64,000 nt of DNA from Panaeolus papilionaceus (Eukaryota > Basidiomycota > Agaricomycetes > Agaricales): assembly GCA_015501605.1 (NCBI GenBank), contig JADNRZ010000008.1, forward strand, positions 992,001 to 1,056,000. The letters run 5' to 3'. Positions 11,331 to 23,500 of the stretch are shown here, one piece after another (position 1 is the stretch's first letter; every line of letters starts with the position of its first letter). The notes below the pieces were generated by a model. It worked only from the letters and a program-made list of their open reading frames with translations. It was not told the origin of the DNA and ran no database searches. Both the position numbers and the translations under genes were made by a program.

Positions 11331-14300
11331 AGTTTTTCAGGTAAAATACATTTGACATGCTTTAGTTAAGTATACTGGTACACACCCATTGGCGATTGAG
11401 CGAAAAATGCATGTTATGTAATTATTGAGAAAATAAATCGTGGGACTGAAATGGCAATCGATATAAATACCAGAGGAGTGAGATATAGATGTATACGGGT
11501 TAAACGAGGGTTGTGTCTGGTTGGTGATTGAGGTTGTGGAGGGAAGCAACGTCGCTCTCATCGAATAAAATCATGCTCGAGGCTCCGATGGATTCATAAG
11601 GGGGTCAGGCTGTCAGGGTGTTGCTATTCTCCAAAAAAATTGATTGCTGCAGAGTTAACCCGCCGTAATGCTCCTTGCTACACAAATTAGTTTCAACTTT
11701 GGGCCCACCAACAGCAAAATTCACAGGAAATAGAAATTTATTTCACATAACTAAGTTGTGCTCATACAGTTGTGCAGCGACGAAATCAGCCAGACTCTTC
11801 GACCCTGAATTTCGAGGTCAATGCGGGCGAAGGTAACCCTAATAAATGTATAATATTTGCTCTATCTTGAAGCATCCATCGTTGCTGTATTTCACAAGTC
11901 GCTGGTGGTCATCGAGATATGCAAGACGACAATTAAATTTACTGCAACTGCGCATTTTCGTTCGCCTTGGTAACTTGGTTTCAAACCCTCGAAGTTCAAA
12001 TTTGTTTCGAAGTTGGTTCAAGCCATCCATATCATGCCACGCTTATGCGTGATTGCATCGATAGTGGGTTCGATACACTGACGGTGTTATTTATTTATTA
12101 CTTGTTTCTACGCACCCATACTTCATGGCTCTGCGTCAAGGTGAGTTTGCTTTTATAAACAAGCGATATGGTACCCTCCCCGGCCTTGCATCAGTCGTCT
12201 CCCCGTTCGCGGATCGAATCTTTTCTGCCGCAAGCTTACACCTATCTTTAGGGCAGCCACAGTTTGGTATACGGGTAATTTGTACGCGGTCATTGTACGA
12301 AGTCAAGCAACCTAGCTATCTGCGAGCTGCCAGTGGAATTTGTTTTGCTGTAGAACCGACACAGCTGACAATTGAAATCTCGAGCGGCAGACTGGTTTGT
12401 GAAATTGAACTGGATGGTGGATTCTCCCAGATTTGTCTGGAATACAAAGTTTCGGGCATCCAGGCTGCGTTGTAGATCGTATAAGAATCTAACGTACCCC
12501 TTCGAAAGATGTTGTCGTGTAACAGATGTACCTGGTGGCGGCTCTTGAGCCGAGAGTCGAGAGTATCATCGCTTCGAAATATTTTATGCCAAGTACTCGG
12601 GACGACGACACCATTGGCATAAGGCTCTCGTACAACGTACCTCAACAGCAACGAAAGATATCTTTGAACCAATAGGATGAATGTAATTAGTTCTTACTCA
12701 TGTCAAAACATTGGACATGAGGCTCACAATTTCTTTGGCTTTGATCAATGAAGAGAGGGGATCATCTTCCATGTAGCAAGCCCCGGACTGCCGCTTTCCC
12801 TTCGGTCCTGGACATCTGATGACCTGTCAGTTATGTATCATCGGCGTCCGACAGAAATTCAATACCAACGAGATTTTGTGTATATGGTACCGCCTCTCTT
12901 ATCGGGTGCCTGGGCTCTCGTCACCCGAAAGAGGGCAAAGGGTAAACACCATCGAACTGGTATACGCTCCGTGCCAATTACTTCAAGTGCTTTATTCAGG
13001 CTTACCACATCATTCGATTATAGCAGAGTATTGATGGTTTATAATGTAGTACAATTTTTTTCTCTGACACCACATCTCCGACAGGTACTTTCGATGGGCG
13101 ATTGAAGGGGATGATATGTAGGTTGGGGTAGGTCGAAGGTATACAGTAATTGATAAGATATGGGCCAGACGGATTGATCATTGTGATCAAGCTGCTCCGT
13201 GGACTCCACAATCCAACACATTCCTCTACAATGCCGCAAAGTTTCTTGGACAATAAAAATACTGTATAAATGGATTCAACATTCTCTGTACCTTTTTTTA
13301 GGAGAGATAGCATAAACACAACCAAGTCACAGGATCATTCGAGGGTCGCACCCTCTTCTTTATCCCACCTATACGTACCTCAGGTTCTTGATATAGAGAT
13401 ACGGAATGGTCAACTATCAGTATGAACTGCCCTTAAAATGGTCCAATCGCCGAGGCTCCAAAATACTCGCCTTGATTGGGCATTAGGCGGTCGATCGAGA
13501 GCAGTCGACTTCCAAGCCAATATATTTCAATAGATGTCAACTCTGTTATGGCTGAGGGCTGTCAGGGTATATGCCCTAAAAGGGCTCGAGAGACTGTTGC
13601 TCTCAGTGGCGTTCGTAGAAGCATGATTTCGATGTGCCGAAGAACGAGCTGCCAAGGCTGAGGGGAAACGGGTCGCCTTTTTGGCACGATGAAACCACGT
13701 CGCTCAAAAAGGGATCACCGTCGTTGAGTGGTGTCATGTTTGTGCTCCCATTGGTGACACCAACGCAACCAGAATGTTGTCTGTCTGAGCGTAATCATCC
13801 AATCACGAAGCCCAGTGGGGATGTTTCATTCGACTGGGCTCATAATTGAATGCTGAAGCCTCGAGGTCAGTATCAAATCAACCTGTGAAAACCTACCGAA
13901 TGAAAAACCTCACATTCATCCCACAGAACTAGAATTTCTATCACGGACAATTTACAGCGTAATCAGCGACAACTGATGAATATCATTGGCTTTCGGTGAA
14001 AGAAACGAAATCCGTGGGCACTGACACCACCAGCGAACCGAATTGTAGACCGACCACCCTCATTTACGGAAACCAGGTGGACACAGAACGTCTCGGCTGT
14101 CGGCTTTCGGTTGTCTTATTGGCAACGTTCCTTCTCATCAGAAGGTGCTACTCGTACTGTGAAACGGTAAAAACCACACAGACGCTTATAGCTCCTGACA
14201 GAAAACGGTGAGTAACTGAACTGAGAAAGGCAATCCATCATACATGTACATGTTGCACCTAAGATCAGATGACGCGACACACTTGGAATAGGTGTAGCTC

Positions 14301-15824
14301 ATGCCCAAATTGAATTCATATCATAGAGTGCTTGCTTCATGAGCTATGCCGTGGGTCGCTCTATCAACGTACAAGGCAGGGCTCAGGGATACACGTTGGA
14401 AGTCGAATTTATCTAAATTCGACAATGTCTAGATGTAACTGTAATGGCTGGATAGCGGTTTTACCTGATAAGTTCCGTCCAATGGGCACCTTGTGTTCAA
14501 CGTGTCTAAGCCATATCACGCCTAGAACTTTACACGCGTATTATCTACCTGTTGAGAGCGGAAGAGAGACCCGTCCGAACATGAGGATGGACAGGACAAC
14601 GGAACACTAATTATCGATGCCGAATTCCCAACATGCCCGGGTACTCCGGATGAAGCATCACCAAGGTTCGACGGGCTCTAGAAGTTGTGAGACGCCAAAG
14701 TCGCGGCTCTCACGATAGATATTCCGATCGAGTAGCATGTTCAGTTACCCAGAGCTAAATATTTTCGCCACATTGTTCGTCCAATGCTCATTCTCTGTTG
14801 ATATCGACGCTCTTTATTGACTACCTGTGAATGCATTCTGCCCTTTTAATTGATACCCGTTGATTGGTTGATCGCTTATGCGCCACATCTGGACAGCGCG
14901 GAACGATCGTTAGGCGCCCACCAGCTTCGAGCCTCATGATTGGTCGGGTAGTGCTGTCGCCTACCCGCCACCGATCGTACATCCAATGACCCGCAGGGTC
15001 TGGTTAAAATTGTTCTGTGTGTCGTATATCGCTGCATGAAACCGTTGAGTATGCTGAGCAAAATTCCTTTCCAAGAGTTGCAGCATTTGACACGTCAAAT
15101 CAACTCACAAATATGTCCAAATTTGGTGCAGTTAATACAACCTCCAGTCCCGAAATTCTAGTTAGCTCTTCCACTCTCTTCATATTTTGCTACGTGAAAA
15201 ACATATTAATGACTGTAATTGTAGTCAGTATGCACGATTATCATGATGGACCATACCATAGAAGCTATACTTGATTCATCTGTCCAGTAGGTCAAGGCTT
15301 ACCACCAAATCTTCACAGGGTGTCTTTTTCTACGTTGCGTGACAGTGTATGTAAGCACGGCTGCGGCCAATGTCGAGATATGGGGAAGTTCTCTTAGCCT
15401 GCACATGCGCGATTGAGCTCAAGCAAAGGAGAGTATAGGTTTATAACTTATCAGAGTGAAAGCGATGTTAGAAACCTGACCCGCCAGGCACACGCAGCAA
15501 AGAAAGAGTGCACCTGCTGCGGGTCCAGGCACAGCCACGCCAATTCTCTGAGGCCAAGCGAAATTCGGCGTCTCTGATGAAACGTCAGTTGTATCCCAGC
15601 CTTCTTGAGAATATGAGGGGAACATGATACAGTTGATGCTCACTGATGGATTGTCCTTAGCCGAGAGCTACATGAAAGGTTAGTGGCACATAGATCTGAA
15701 TCCCAAACTATTCGTCAAGGCCAAGCAAAGCCATGAACATTTAAGGCCGTATGTGTGCGCCGTAGTCAACATCATTGCGTCCCTTCATCCAACTTCGCAA
15801 TATCATTTTCTTATACGACTCAAA
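11331..15824. other. Gene-poor region
   Basis: About 4.5 kb with no open frame that shows a recognisable domain or a convincing exon-intron pattern. The longest frames (near 12125-12475 plus, 12316-12672 minus) overlap each other on opposite strands and look accidental. I see no RNA gene or transposase. Possibly old, decayed sequence. Confidence 0.4.
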
Positions 15825-16337
15825 ATGAGCGCCACAACTCCCAGACACAAATCGTTCCGAGTCGGAATCACTATTATTGGACTGCTTGTGCTTTCCTTCG
15901 CCTTCTCCATCTCGTCCGCGGTTGTTGCCGGAATTGCCGCAGAGAATCGCCCATTGACATGGGTAGTTGTCCCCTTTGCAATATTTACAGTTATTCACCA
16001 CTCATACGCCATCTTCCGCTCATGGACACGAACGAGTCTTCTCGAAGACACGACCTCTCAGAAGTTACCACTCTCTGGATCGGGGTTTGAGGCATCTTGC
16101 GGAGTGCTTGCAGTCCTATGGGCAGTGTATGCAGCGATCTACTCATATATGCTGTGGTGGTCGGTTCGAAGCAACTCAATTAAATTTGCGGGATTGGAGA
16201 AGGAAGACATACCTATTGCCATTGGATTGGCGGCGATCGCTGCAGAAGCAACAACCTTGATCGTCATCACCACATTATCCGTCTATGAGAGGAAGAAGAT
16301 TCAAAGGAATTCTGTTGCAACACAATCAGGTGTTTAA
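15825..16337 (+). CDS. Small four-helix membrane protein
   Basis: A single open frame; I take the Met at 15825 (MSATTPRHKSF) because the in-frame extension before it looks like leader sequence. This gives 170 aa. Four hydrophobic segments can be seen: near residues 15-37, 46-66 (ending at IHHSYAIF), 87-110 and 126-150, followed by a basic tail. The layout resembles MARVEL-type four-helix membrane proteins, but I cannot name a family from sequence alone. A related protein with the same layout and an IHH motif after helix 2 lies at 18586, so the two are probably old duplicates. Location is likely plasma membrane or an endomembrane. Role unknown. Confidence 0.65.
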   Translation: MSATTPRHKSFRVGITIIGLLVLSFAFSISSAVVAGIAAENRPLTWVVVPFAIFTVIHHSYAIFRSWTRTSLLEDTTSQKLPLSGSGFEASCGVLAVLWAVYAAIYSYMLWWSVRSNSIKFAGLEKEDIPIAIGLAAIAAEATTLIVITTLSVYERKKIQRNSVATQSGV

Positions 16338-17030
16338 CGTGATGTCCTGTGCCTCTGTTTGTATGCTTATGATCGCAATTTTCTAGCGACGTAGGCGTGT
16401 ATACGACTTGGCACATGACTAGGACTGGATTCGACCCATTATCAACGAACCAATATGTCCTTATTTGGACCTTATCACACTCAATGACGCCGGACACAAA
16501 TTTATTTCACAAGTTTTTTTCTTACGGACTACATGGACGATGTGAATTGCTAGAATAGACGTATAGTGCAGATATATCACGATAATAGTAAATACTGTTT
16601 GAAATCCGGGATTGTCACCATTGTTATAAATGACATTATGATTCCGCCAATTCACGCAATCCCCTCTCAGAGTTTATGATCACTCTCAAACACGTCGAAT
16701 CACAGTATTTTAAGTTATCTTAATTCGTACTTCACTTATCTGCACAGGCTCCACAGCACTTAATCGCCCAAACTTGCAGATCGTCCCGTTTCAAGTCCGT
16801 AGAGGCAGTGCACAAGGAGAAACTGGCTCCGAGATGAGATTAAATCCAAAGGCACATTAAGATAAGATTTTGATAAGATGTGGCAAGAGATCAGTCCGCC
16901 ACTGAGTGACAGTTGCACAGCTTTGCTGGGAAACCATCGGACGCGATTACTTCCCTCCCACTTTCATAGATAACCGACACAGCAAGGTGAACCACGATGG
17001 GTATGTTTTCCGCCACATTGACATAATCAG
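16338..17030. other. Intergenic, no gene seen
   Basis: AT-rich sequence between the first membrane-protein gene and the inverted-repeat element. No supported gene. Confidence 0.4.
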
Positions 17031-17780
17031 TAGCACTCCCGCGGGTGACACCTTTCTGGTATGTTAGAAACCAGTGTAGAAAGATAAAATTCCTAGACAA
17101 AGCTTTCTGGCCAACAAAAGGGCATCAGAAAGGTCATCCTATTGAGCACCACATATTCCTAAAATAGTAAACCTATTTGTAGTCGACCTGGGTTTTGAAA
17201 AGATGAAGTTTATGATCTGATTTTGGGAGACAAAAAAAACCACAAAAGGTTAAGTTTATTAAATCCATTTATTTTTCGATATATTTCAATCTTATTGTGG
17301 CCAAACGTGGGTAGAAAAGGTATACATTTTTTATTATTCATGCAGGACAAAAGGGAGAACAATTACAATGACTTTTTGATTGTCAGAAAGTCATCCCCGC
17401 AAAAGTTGGCAGGGGGACTTTTTGGGGGTCAGAAAGCGGCTCGAAATGGTAAACCTTTTGGATCAATATGTAGAATCGGAAAAGGTTAACAACTCTTATT
17501 GTATCTGTTGCTCAAACAGGCGATGCTTTTTGTCTCGCAGACAGGGTAGGAAAAGGTATCCTATTTTCGGTCGTTATTGATGGCATCAACATTAACTTTT
17601 TAGGTCTATTTTGGCCGTCAAACGTCAAAGAAAAAGGACTACATTCTGCATTCCATTTCTGCTCCAGATAGATTATCTATTCTGCCGGATTTCTGGTCTT
17701 CATACAACCGTGCTGTAATTTTAAACTTTTTGTTTGGCTTTCTAACATAGCATAAAGTAGTGACCCGCGGGAGTGTAGAT
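17031..17780. mobile_element. MITE-like element with terminal inverted repeats
   Basis: The left end (about 17031-17092) and the reverse complement of the right end (about 17714-17778) align over roughly 60 bases. They share the perfect core CACTCCCGCGGGT and the block TATGTTAGAAA at matching spacing, plus TAAAATT further in. The interior (about 620 bases) has no transposase frame. This is the layout of a non-autonomous DNA transposon. Target-site duplication and exact edges could not be fixed; weaker similarity may extend outward of both ends. No superfamily is assigned. Confidence 0.5.
17240..17575 (+). repeat. Degenerate internal direct repeats
   Basis: Inside the inverted-repeat element, the pair AAAAGGTTAA then GTAG(G)AAAAGGTAT occurs twice at about the same internal spacing (about 17245 and 17314; about 17480 and 17550). 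This suggests an old duplication of a segment about 100 bases long. Divergence is high. Confidence 0.35.
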
Positions 17781-18585
17781 CATGAATGCTTGGTTCCTCA
17801 CCGATCGTGTGATGACAGGATGCAGTGCTTCTTAGTTCAGAGCTGTACAGATCACCATGATACACGTTTGAACTCCCTTTTTGACGCCCTGATCATCAAA
17901 ACTAATAATGTTTTAGCGACTCAGTACACTTTGCGCCTGCTTTGCTCGTGTCATAGCTTGACAATCTGATGGAAGAGAGAAGCTAACTTGTTGTCCCGGC
18001 CAAGATCATGAACAAGGTGGATTATCCATTCGATGGGCAATCGAAGGATGCTCAGCGGGTGATTTCATATTGAGTTTACCTTGGTGAGAGTGCTTACCCT
18101 CTGAAGTAAAGCCATGAGCGCTGGAGCTATGACAAGACATCAATATTCAATCTCCAGTCGTTGAATGTTGAACTCCGAGAAGGCCGGTCTCAATCGGCAA
18201 TTGCCGGTGAAACGATGCTCAAAGGCGAGGTAGAGTCTAGACTCGTTTTCTTCTGGTTTTCTTCAGGTTATTTGCTCTGAAGGGATTTTTTGCTCGCTAC
18301 ATACTCAGTAAGTCTTTGTGTTTTAACATCAGCAAACTAGACTCTATCCGGACGCTGCGCCTGTCTAGCTCGAACATCGACGATCACTGACTGCGGACTC
18401 CTCGTCGAAACAATGAGAAGGATGCCAAGAGGACCATCGAAGGGTTGCTCCATAAAATTCAGACTATCAAGCTCCGCCCCCTCACACAGGCTGCACACTT
18501 AAATACAAGGTCCGCGTGCCAGCCTCAACCATTGTCACTCTCCCAGTCAGTCCCAGCTAAATTCGACCGAACAACGTATTTCAGC
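17781..18585. other. Intergenic, no gene seen
   Basis: No supported gene between the element and the second membrane-protein gene. A TTAAATACA sequence near 18498, about 85 bases before the next ATG, could serve as a TATA-like promoter element. Confidence 0.35.
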
Positions 18586-19059
18586 ATGTCGGAATCCGGA
18601 CGACTACGGACCATACAGATCATTATTGGTGTCTCCATAGTCTTCACACTGTTAGTCCTCGGAGCAGATGCAGCCATGGGGACTGTCGGGTCATACTTCA
18701 CGAGTGGGGCTATTTGTTCACTCACCTTTATCCACCATGTTACTTTGCTGGCGCTGGCAGGTAAACAGAGGAACAACAACAAGTTAACCACCGAAAGAAG
18801 TGTTTTAGTTCGACAACCAACTCTTGTATGTGATTGGCTGCTTTTCGTTGGATGGATGGCTGTTCTGGCGCTTGCATCATGGAACGTTCATGAACAACGC
18901 ACGGGGAACGTCTGGGAAGCCCTTGATATGAAATGGAAGGGCGTCGAAATGCTCTTGGTTACCTTCGTTGGAGCCATCATAGAGGTTCCGGTTTTTTTCA
19001 CCTTTGCCCTATTATCGACTCTCGAAAGGAGGAGACCTGAAGTAACGAACAAAGTTTAA
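18586..19059 (+). CDS. Small four-helix membrane protein, paralogue
   Basis: 157 aa from Met 18586 (MSESGRLRTI); the frame extends upstream to 18445, but that part looks like untranslated leader. Four hydrophobic segments lie near residues 8-28, 32-57, 78-98 and 119-143, followed by a short basic tail (ERRRPEVTNKV). Layout, length and the histidine pair after helix 2 (FIHHVTLL) match the protein at 15825, though overall identity is low. A single exon is unusual among the intron-rich genes around it. The family resembles MARVEL-like proteins; function unknown. Confidence 0.65.
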   Translation: MSESGRLRTIQIIIGVSIVFTLLVLGADAAMGTVGSYFTSGAICSLTFIHHVTLLALAGKQRNNNKLTTERSVLVRQPTLVCDWLLFVGWMAVLALASWNVHEQRTGNVWEALDMKWKGVEMLLVTFVGAIIEVPVFFTFALLSTLERRRPEVTNKV

Positions 19060-20545
19060 ATTTTTAGCTTTCATCATTCATTGATAAGTAAGTCATTGAA
19101 TTATTCTGCGTCTGTCATTGTCGCTCATCCCCTAACTCGCAGATACATGGGATGTTTGATTAGGGACAATTATTGGACATTTCACGATACAGCTTACGCT
19201 ACGATCACATTAATGACGTTCAGATAGCGATGGGCAATGTTACGACTTTGACTGCATACCCGTTACACAAACTTTCACGTGTTCTCTACCCCCGCACAGG
19301 GACGCATCTTGGTTTAATGATCCTATGGCGCCTTGCACACCTATGATCTGGAAGCAATGAAGAGTATCATATGGTATCGGTGTAGGGGTGAGACGGGGGG
19401 GTCACGGGTCGTTATGTTCCACTCAAAACCGCAGGCTTATTCATGACAGTCTCTCGAGTATACAAATAGTAATACTTCGTCCGAAGTGTGTTATACTTTG
19501 CTCAATCTCTGCGCCAGAGGAGACATGGTGCTGATATCGATCAGCACAATGACAAAATGTGTTACACTTGAACCACTTCGAAGCAATGATCCACAGAGTT
19601 TTCTTGCAGCTCGCTGAATATAGCGGCATGCCAACGATACAGTGATGACAATGGCCTGCCTTGAATCATCGTCAGTATTGATAATTCTGTAAGGACTACC
19701 TTGTATTACCTCGAGTGGGACTTAATTTGTCCATCCTGCTTGTAATCTCCTATGATATGCATTTATGCCGGTGATTTTGAATTTCAGTAAAACCACTCTC
19801 GCGAGCAAGTACCGATGCCCAGTTTACGCTGAGCAATTGATGGATCCTTTGGTGTTGTAAAGCGAAATTTAAGTCGCTCTATGTCGATCTTCGAAATAAC
19901 ATATGTATTAGCAAATATCTATACTACAGGAGTTGCGCTCTAAAGCCATCCCCGCCGGCCACTTCCGCCACGCTGTACTCAGCCCTGTACCCACATCCAT
20001 GCAACCCATCTGCTCAAGAGGGTTCTTTGGGCGAATTATAATAATAGAGGGTAGCTGAATGGTTCACAGAAGGATCATGATGTCGGAGAAATAGTTGTCA
20101 CACAGTCTGATGATCACGAGAAATCAGGGCCGAGCAGGGTTCAGCATTTCTTTTTGCAAGTGAACATCATCACTGACGATGACCCCATGGCGCCTCCTGA
20201 CCTTGGTTGGATAGATTTTCTTGTTTTTGGGCCCACCGAAGCATGGTAGTGTGATGGAAAACCTTCCAAATGGGCTCAGCTGCCTTCAACAGGCAAGCTG
20301 CTACGTCTGGCAAGGTGACTGCATGTAACCCGTGATGCAATTGCATCCTCTGTAGCATGTGGGGAAGGCTCTTCGATATCTCCCGCTCATATTCTTGAAC
20401 GTCCCTCGTAATACCTGTGAATATAGCAACATACTTATAAGACAAGCCTCTCGTTGCCGAAAAGATGGGTCTCCTCGCGTACCACAACGCACTGCCGTTG
20501 GACCTGTGGGATATAGTGCTGTCCACTCGACAAGCTTAACACAAC
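19060..20545. other. Intergenic, no convincing gene
   Basis: A 118-codon frame on the minus strand (20170-20526) has a balanced composition but no recognisable domain, no partner exons and sits in the ceramidase promoter, so it is not called. The rest shows nothing. Confidence 0.4.
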
Positions 20546-23500
20546 ATGTTTTACTATCTAACCGCCTTTCTGGCTTCTACCACGGTCATCAAGCATGGAG
20601 GCATTCAAGGGGCGGCCGCACAGTATCTTTTGGGTCTCGGTGAGTTGGATATGAGTTGCTGTTTATGAATGACATACACTAATACATGTGCAGGGATCGG
20701 TGACATAACTGGGTAATTATACCTACTTTCGCGAGCATAAATGGCGATTTAATAGTTCAACGACAGTCCCGTGGTTGAAACCAATCTGATGGTGAGCAAT
20801 GTTCCAATAAGGCATGATTATTCCTCTTATCTGAGTCTTGACTTCACAGGGTTACGCCAGTTTGAACCAAGTTGGCACAGGCTTGCACATGAGGCAACAT
20901 AGTAGGGCGTTTATTATTGCTGACTCTTCAGTACCTAACAATAGAATTGTCTTCATTAATGCCGGTACGTCTACTATTGTCTACCAATTCAACTCTACAT
21001 TTGTTGAGCCTATCGTTGACAGACATTGGCATGGGTGATACGGGAGTTCGCCGCGAGATCGTATCGCAGCTCTCTTCACAGTTCCCCAACCTGTACACCA
21101 ATGATAATATCGCATTCGTCGGAACTCACTCACATGCTGGAGTGGGTGGATATGTGGAAAATCTTCTCCCTCAACTCACGTCCCTGGGACTGGTCAAACA
21201 ATCTTTCGATGCAGTCGTTACGGGAACTGTCCGTGCGGTTCAACGGGCCCATGTAAGCTTAGCGCCTGGCAAACTTAGTGTTGGAAATACCACCGTTTTG
21301 GGGGCCAATATCAACCGATCACCCACAGCATACCTCGCTAACCCTGCAGAGGAACGTGCAAGATACGAGTATGATCAGGACAAAGATATGACTGTGCTGC
21401 GCTTCGACGACAATAATGGTCGGCCCAGGGGACTATTGAGCTTCTTCGCGGTGCATGGAACCAGTCTCTATAATGTGAGGATACTCGCCGTTTCATTCAT
21501 TAATTAGTATTTATCATTTCTATTGGGCAGAACAATACGCTGGTCAGCACAGACAACAAGGGAATGGCGGCATACCTATATGAAGGTCCGTCCTTGCTCT
21601 CAATGACGCAGAGTCCCTCGGATTTACGCAGTACCATCCTATAGCATCCGTGGAACCCAATTCCATGCCAGGAAACACGAGCTTTATCGCAGGTTTTACT
21701 CAATGTAATGTGGCACAGAGGAAAACGGGGACCTCACACTGACACGTTATTGCTCTCGCAGCCAATGTGGGGGATACGAGCCCTAATACGTACGTGAAGA
21801 TCAAACCTTTGGCGTCTTTGTATTGATCATCTTCGGATAGCCTGGGTGCTTTTTGTGAGTCACCAGGGAAAGAATATGATGGTCAGCTGTGCGATCCAGA
21901 TCACTCGACATGCGGCGGGACGGTTCAAGAGTGCCACGGAAGGTAAGGCGTTTATATTCTTTTTGTCTGTGAACATGAGTCTAACACCTGGTTTTATTTA
22001 ACCATTAGAGGACCTGGCTTCCGCATCTCCGACTTTGAATCAAATCGGATCATTGGTGAAACACAATTCCGGGGTGCCCACAAGATCATGAATGGTCCTT
22101 TGAGTCCAGTTCAAGGCGCTGTCAGAAGCGCTCATGTTTATGTTCAGATGTGCGTTAATATAGTCATACATTAATCTTTCTTGCCACTAAGGTGCTTTCG
22201 TCTTATCTCTGGTGCAACAGGGCCAGCCACTCCTTCCCCCTTCCAAATGGAACTACCGTGTCTACATGCCCAGCTGCCCTTGGTTAGTCTTTCGCTCATC
22301 TGTGTGGATGTACGCTAAGATGTCATTCGCTGACTTTTCTATCTTCAGGCTTTGGTTTTGCTGGTGGAACTACGTACGGGAGCAATTTAAGGGCCCTAAG
22401 AGTATGACTTGACTGGATTTGGAACAGTGATGGTCCTGGAGCGCTCGATTTTGTCCAAGGCGCGAATTCCTCGATGCCACAGTAAGTCTATCGTTTTTGC
22501 CCATATATTGTGATCAACCTAATTCGGTCAATTGGACGATGATTTCATAGAAACCCATTGTGGCAAATCGTCAAAGGTAAACATTCCCTCGATATGTTTA
22601 AATTTCTAAATACGGTTAAATCTCTTGACATTTCATTTGGCTTCCTCGCTCCCCGAATCAGCCTCGTGCCGATTCTCTCACATAAGGGATATATACTAAT
22701 TCGCTTGTCAATAGGTGCGGTGACCCCCCTTCCATCAGCTGAACAGAAGGCGTGCCAGTACCCGAAACCTATCCTGTTGAATACGGTAAGTGCTATCCAT
22801 ATCGCCTACGAAATATCTAGAATTCAGATATCGAACATTTCCTGATGGGCCCCTTTTGCTTTGTCCTCATCATCAGGGTTACGCACATACCCCTTACGAA
22901 TGGGCCTCAAACAGCGTCGACTTGCAAATCTTGCGGGCTGGTAATTTCGGTAAGCAATAATTGTGAAAGCGGCCGCCGTAATGAAATTGAGCTATCGGCG
23001 GGCTTTGTACTTCTACTGTTCATTTCATCCGAATCTCACGCTAACGTACTTTCGTAAACCTTAGTGATGCTAATTGTTCCAGGTATGTATCTTTAGCGAT
23101 GCGGTGGGTAGATCTAAGTATATCGAACTGAATGTTCATTTCCTGCACAGGAGAGCTCACGACTATGGCTGGAAGAAGACTTCGGTCAGTACTTGTGATT
23201 ATGAAAAGCATCTGGACTTCGACGTTGATGTACTCTTTTCACCGATTACCCCATCTTCTTGTGCCCTTATTTTTCCCATCTTCTCGACATCCTGAAATCC
23301 CTAACTATATTACCCACCGGCATCGGACATTGCCTTGTCTTGTTTTCAACCCCATCCCACGATCTGTCTGTGGATTTCGGTGCTTTCTTGAACAGGGAGG
23401 CGGTTCGAGCTAAATTGATTTCTTCGGGAGTTCTCGGCACGGATGCATATGTCGTTGTGGCGGGGCCAGCTAACGCATACGCGCACTACGTCACCACTCG

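Noticed and set aside
12125..12672. Overlapping frames of about 117 codons on both strands
   Set aside because: They overlap each other in antisense and neither has a recognisable motif or splice context.
20170..20526. 118-codon minus-strand frame upstream of the ceramidase
   Set aside because: No domain, no partner exons, and it occupies the ceramidase promoter.
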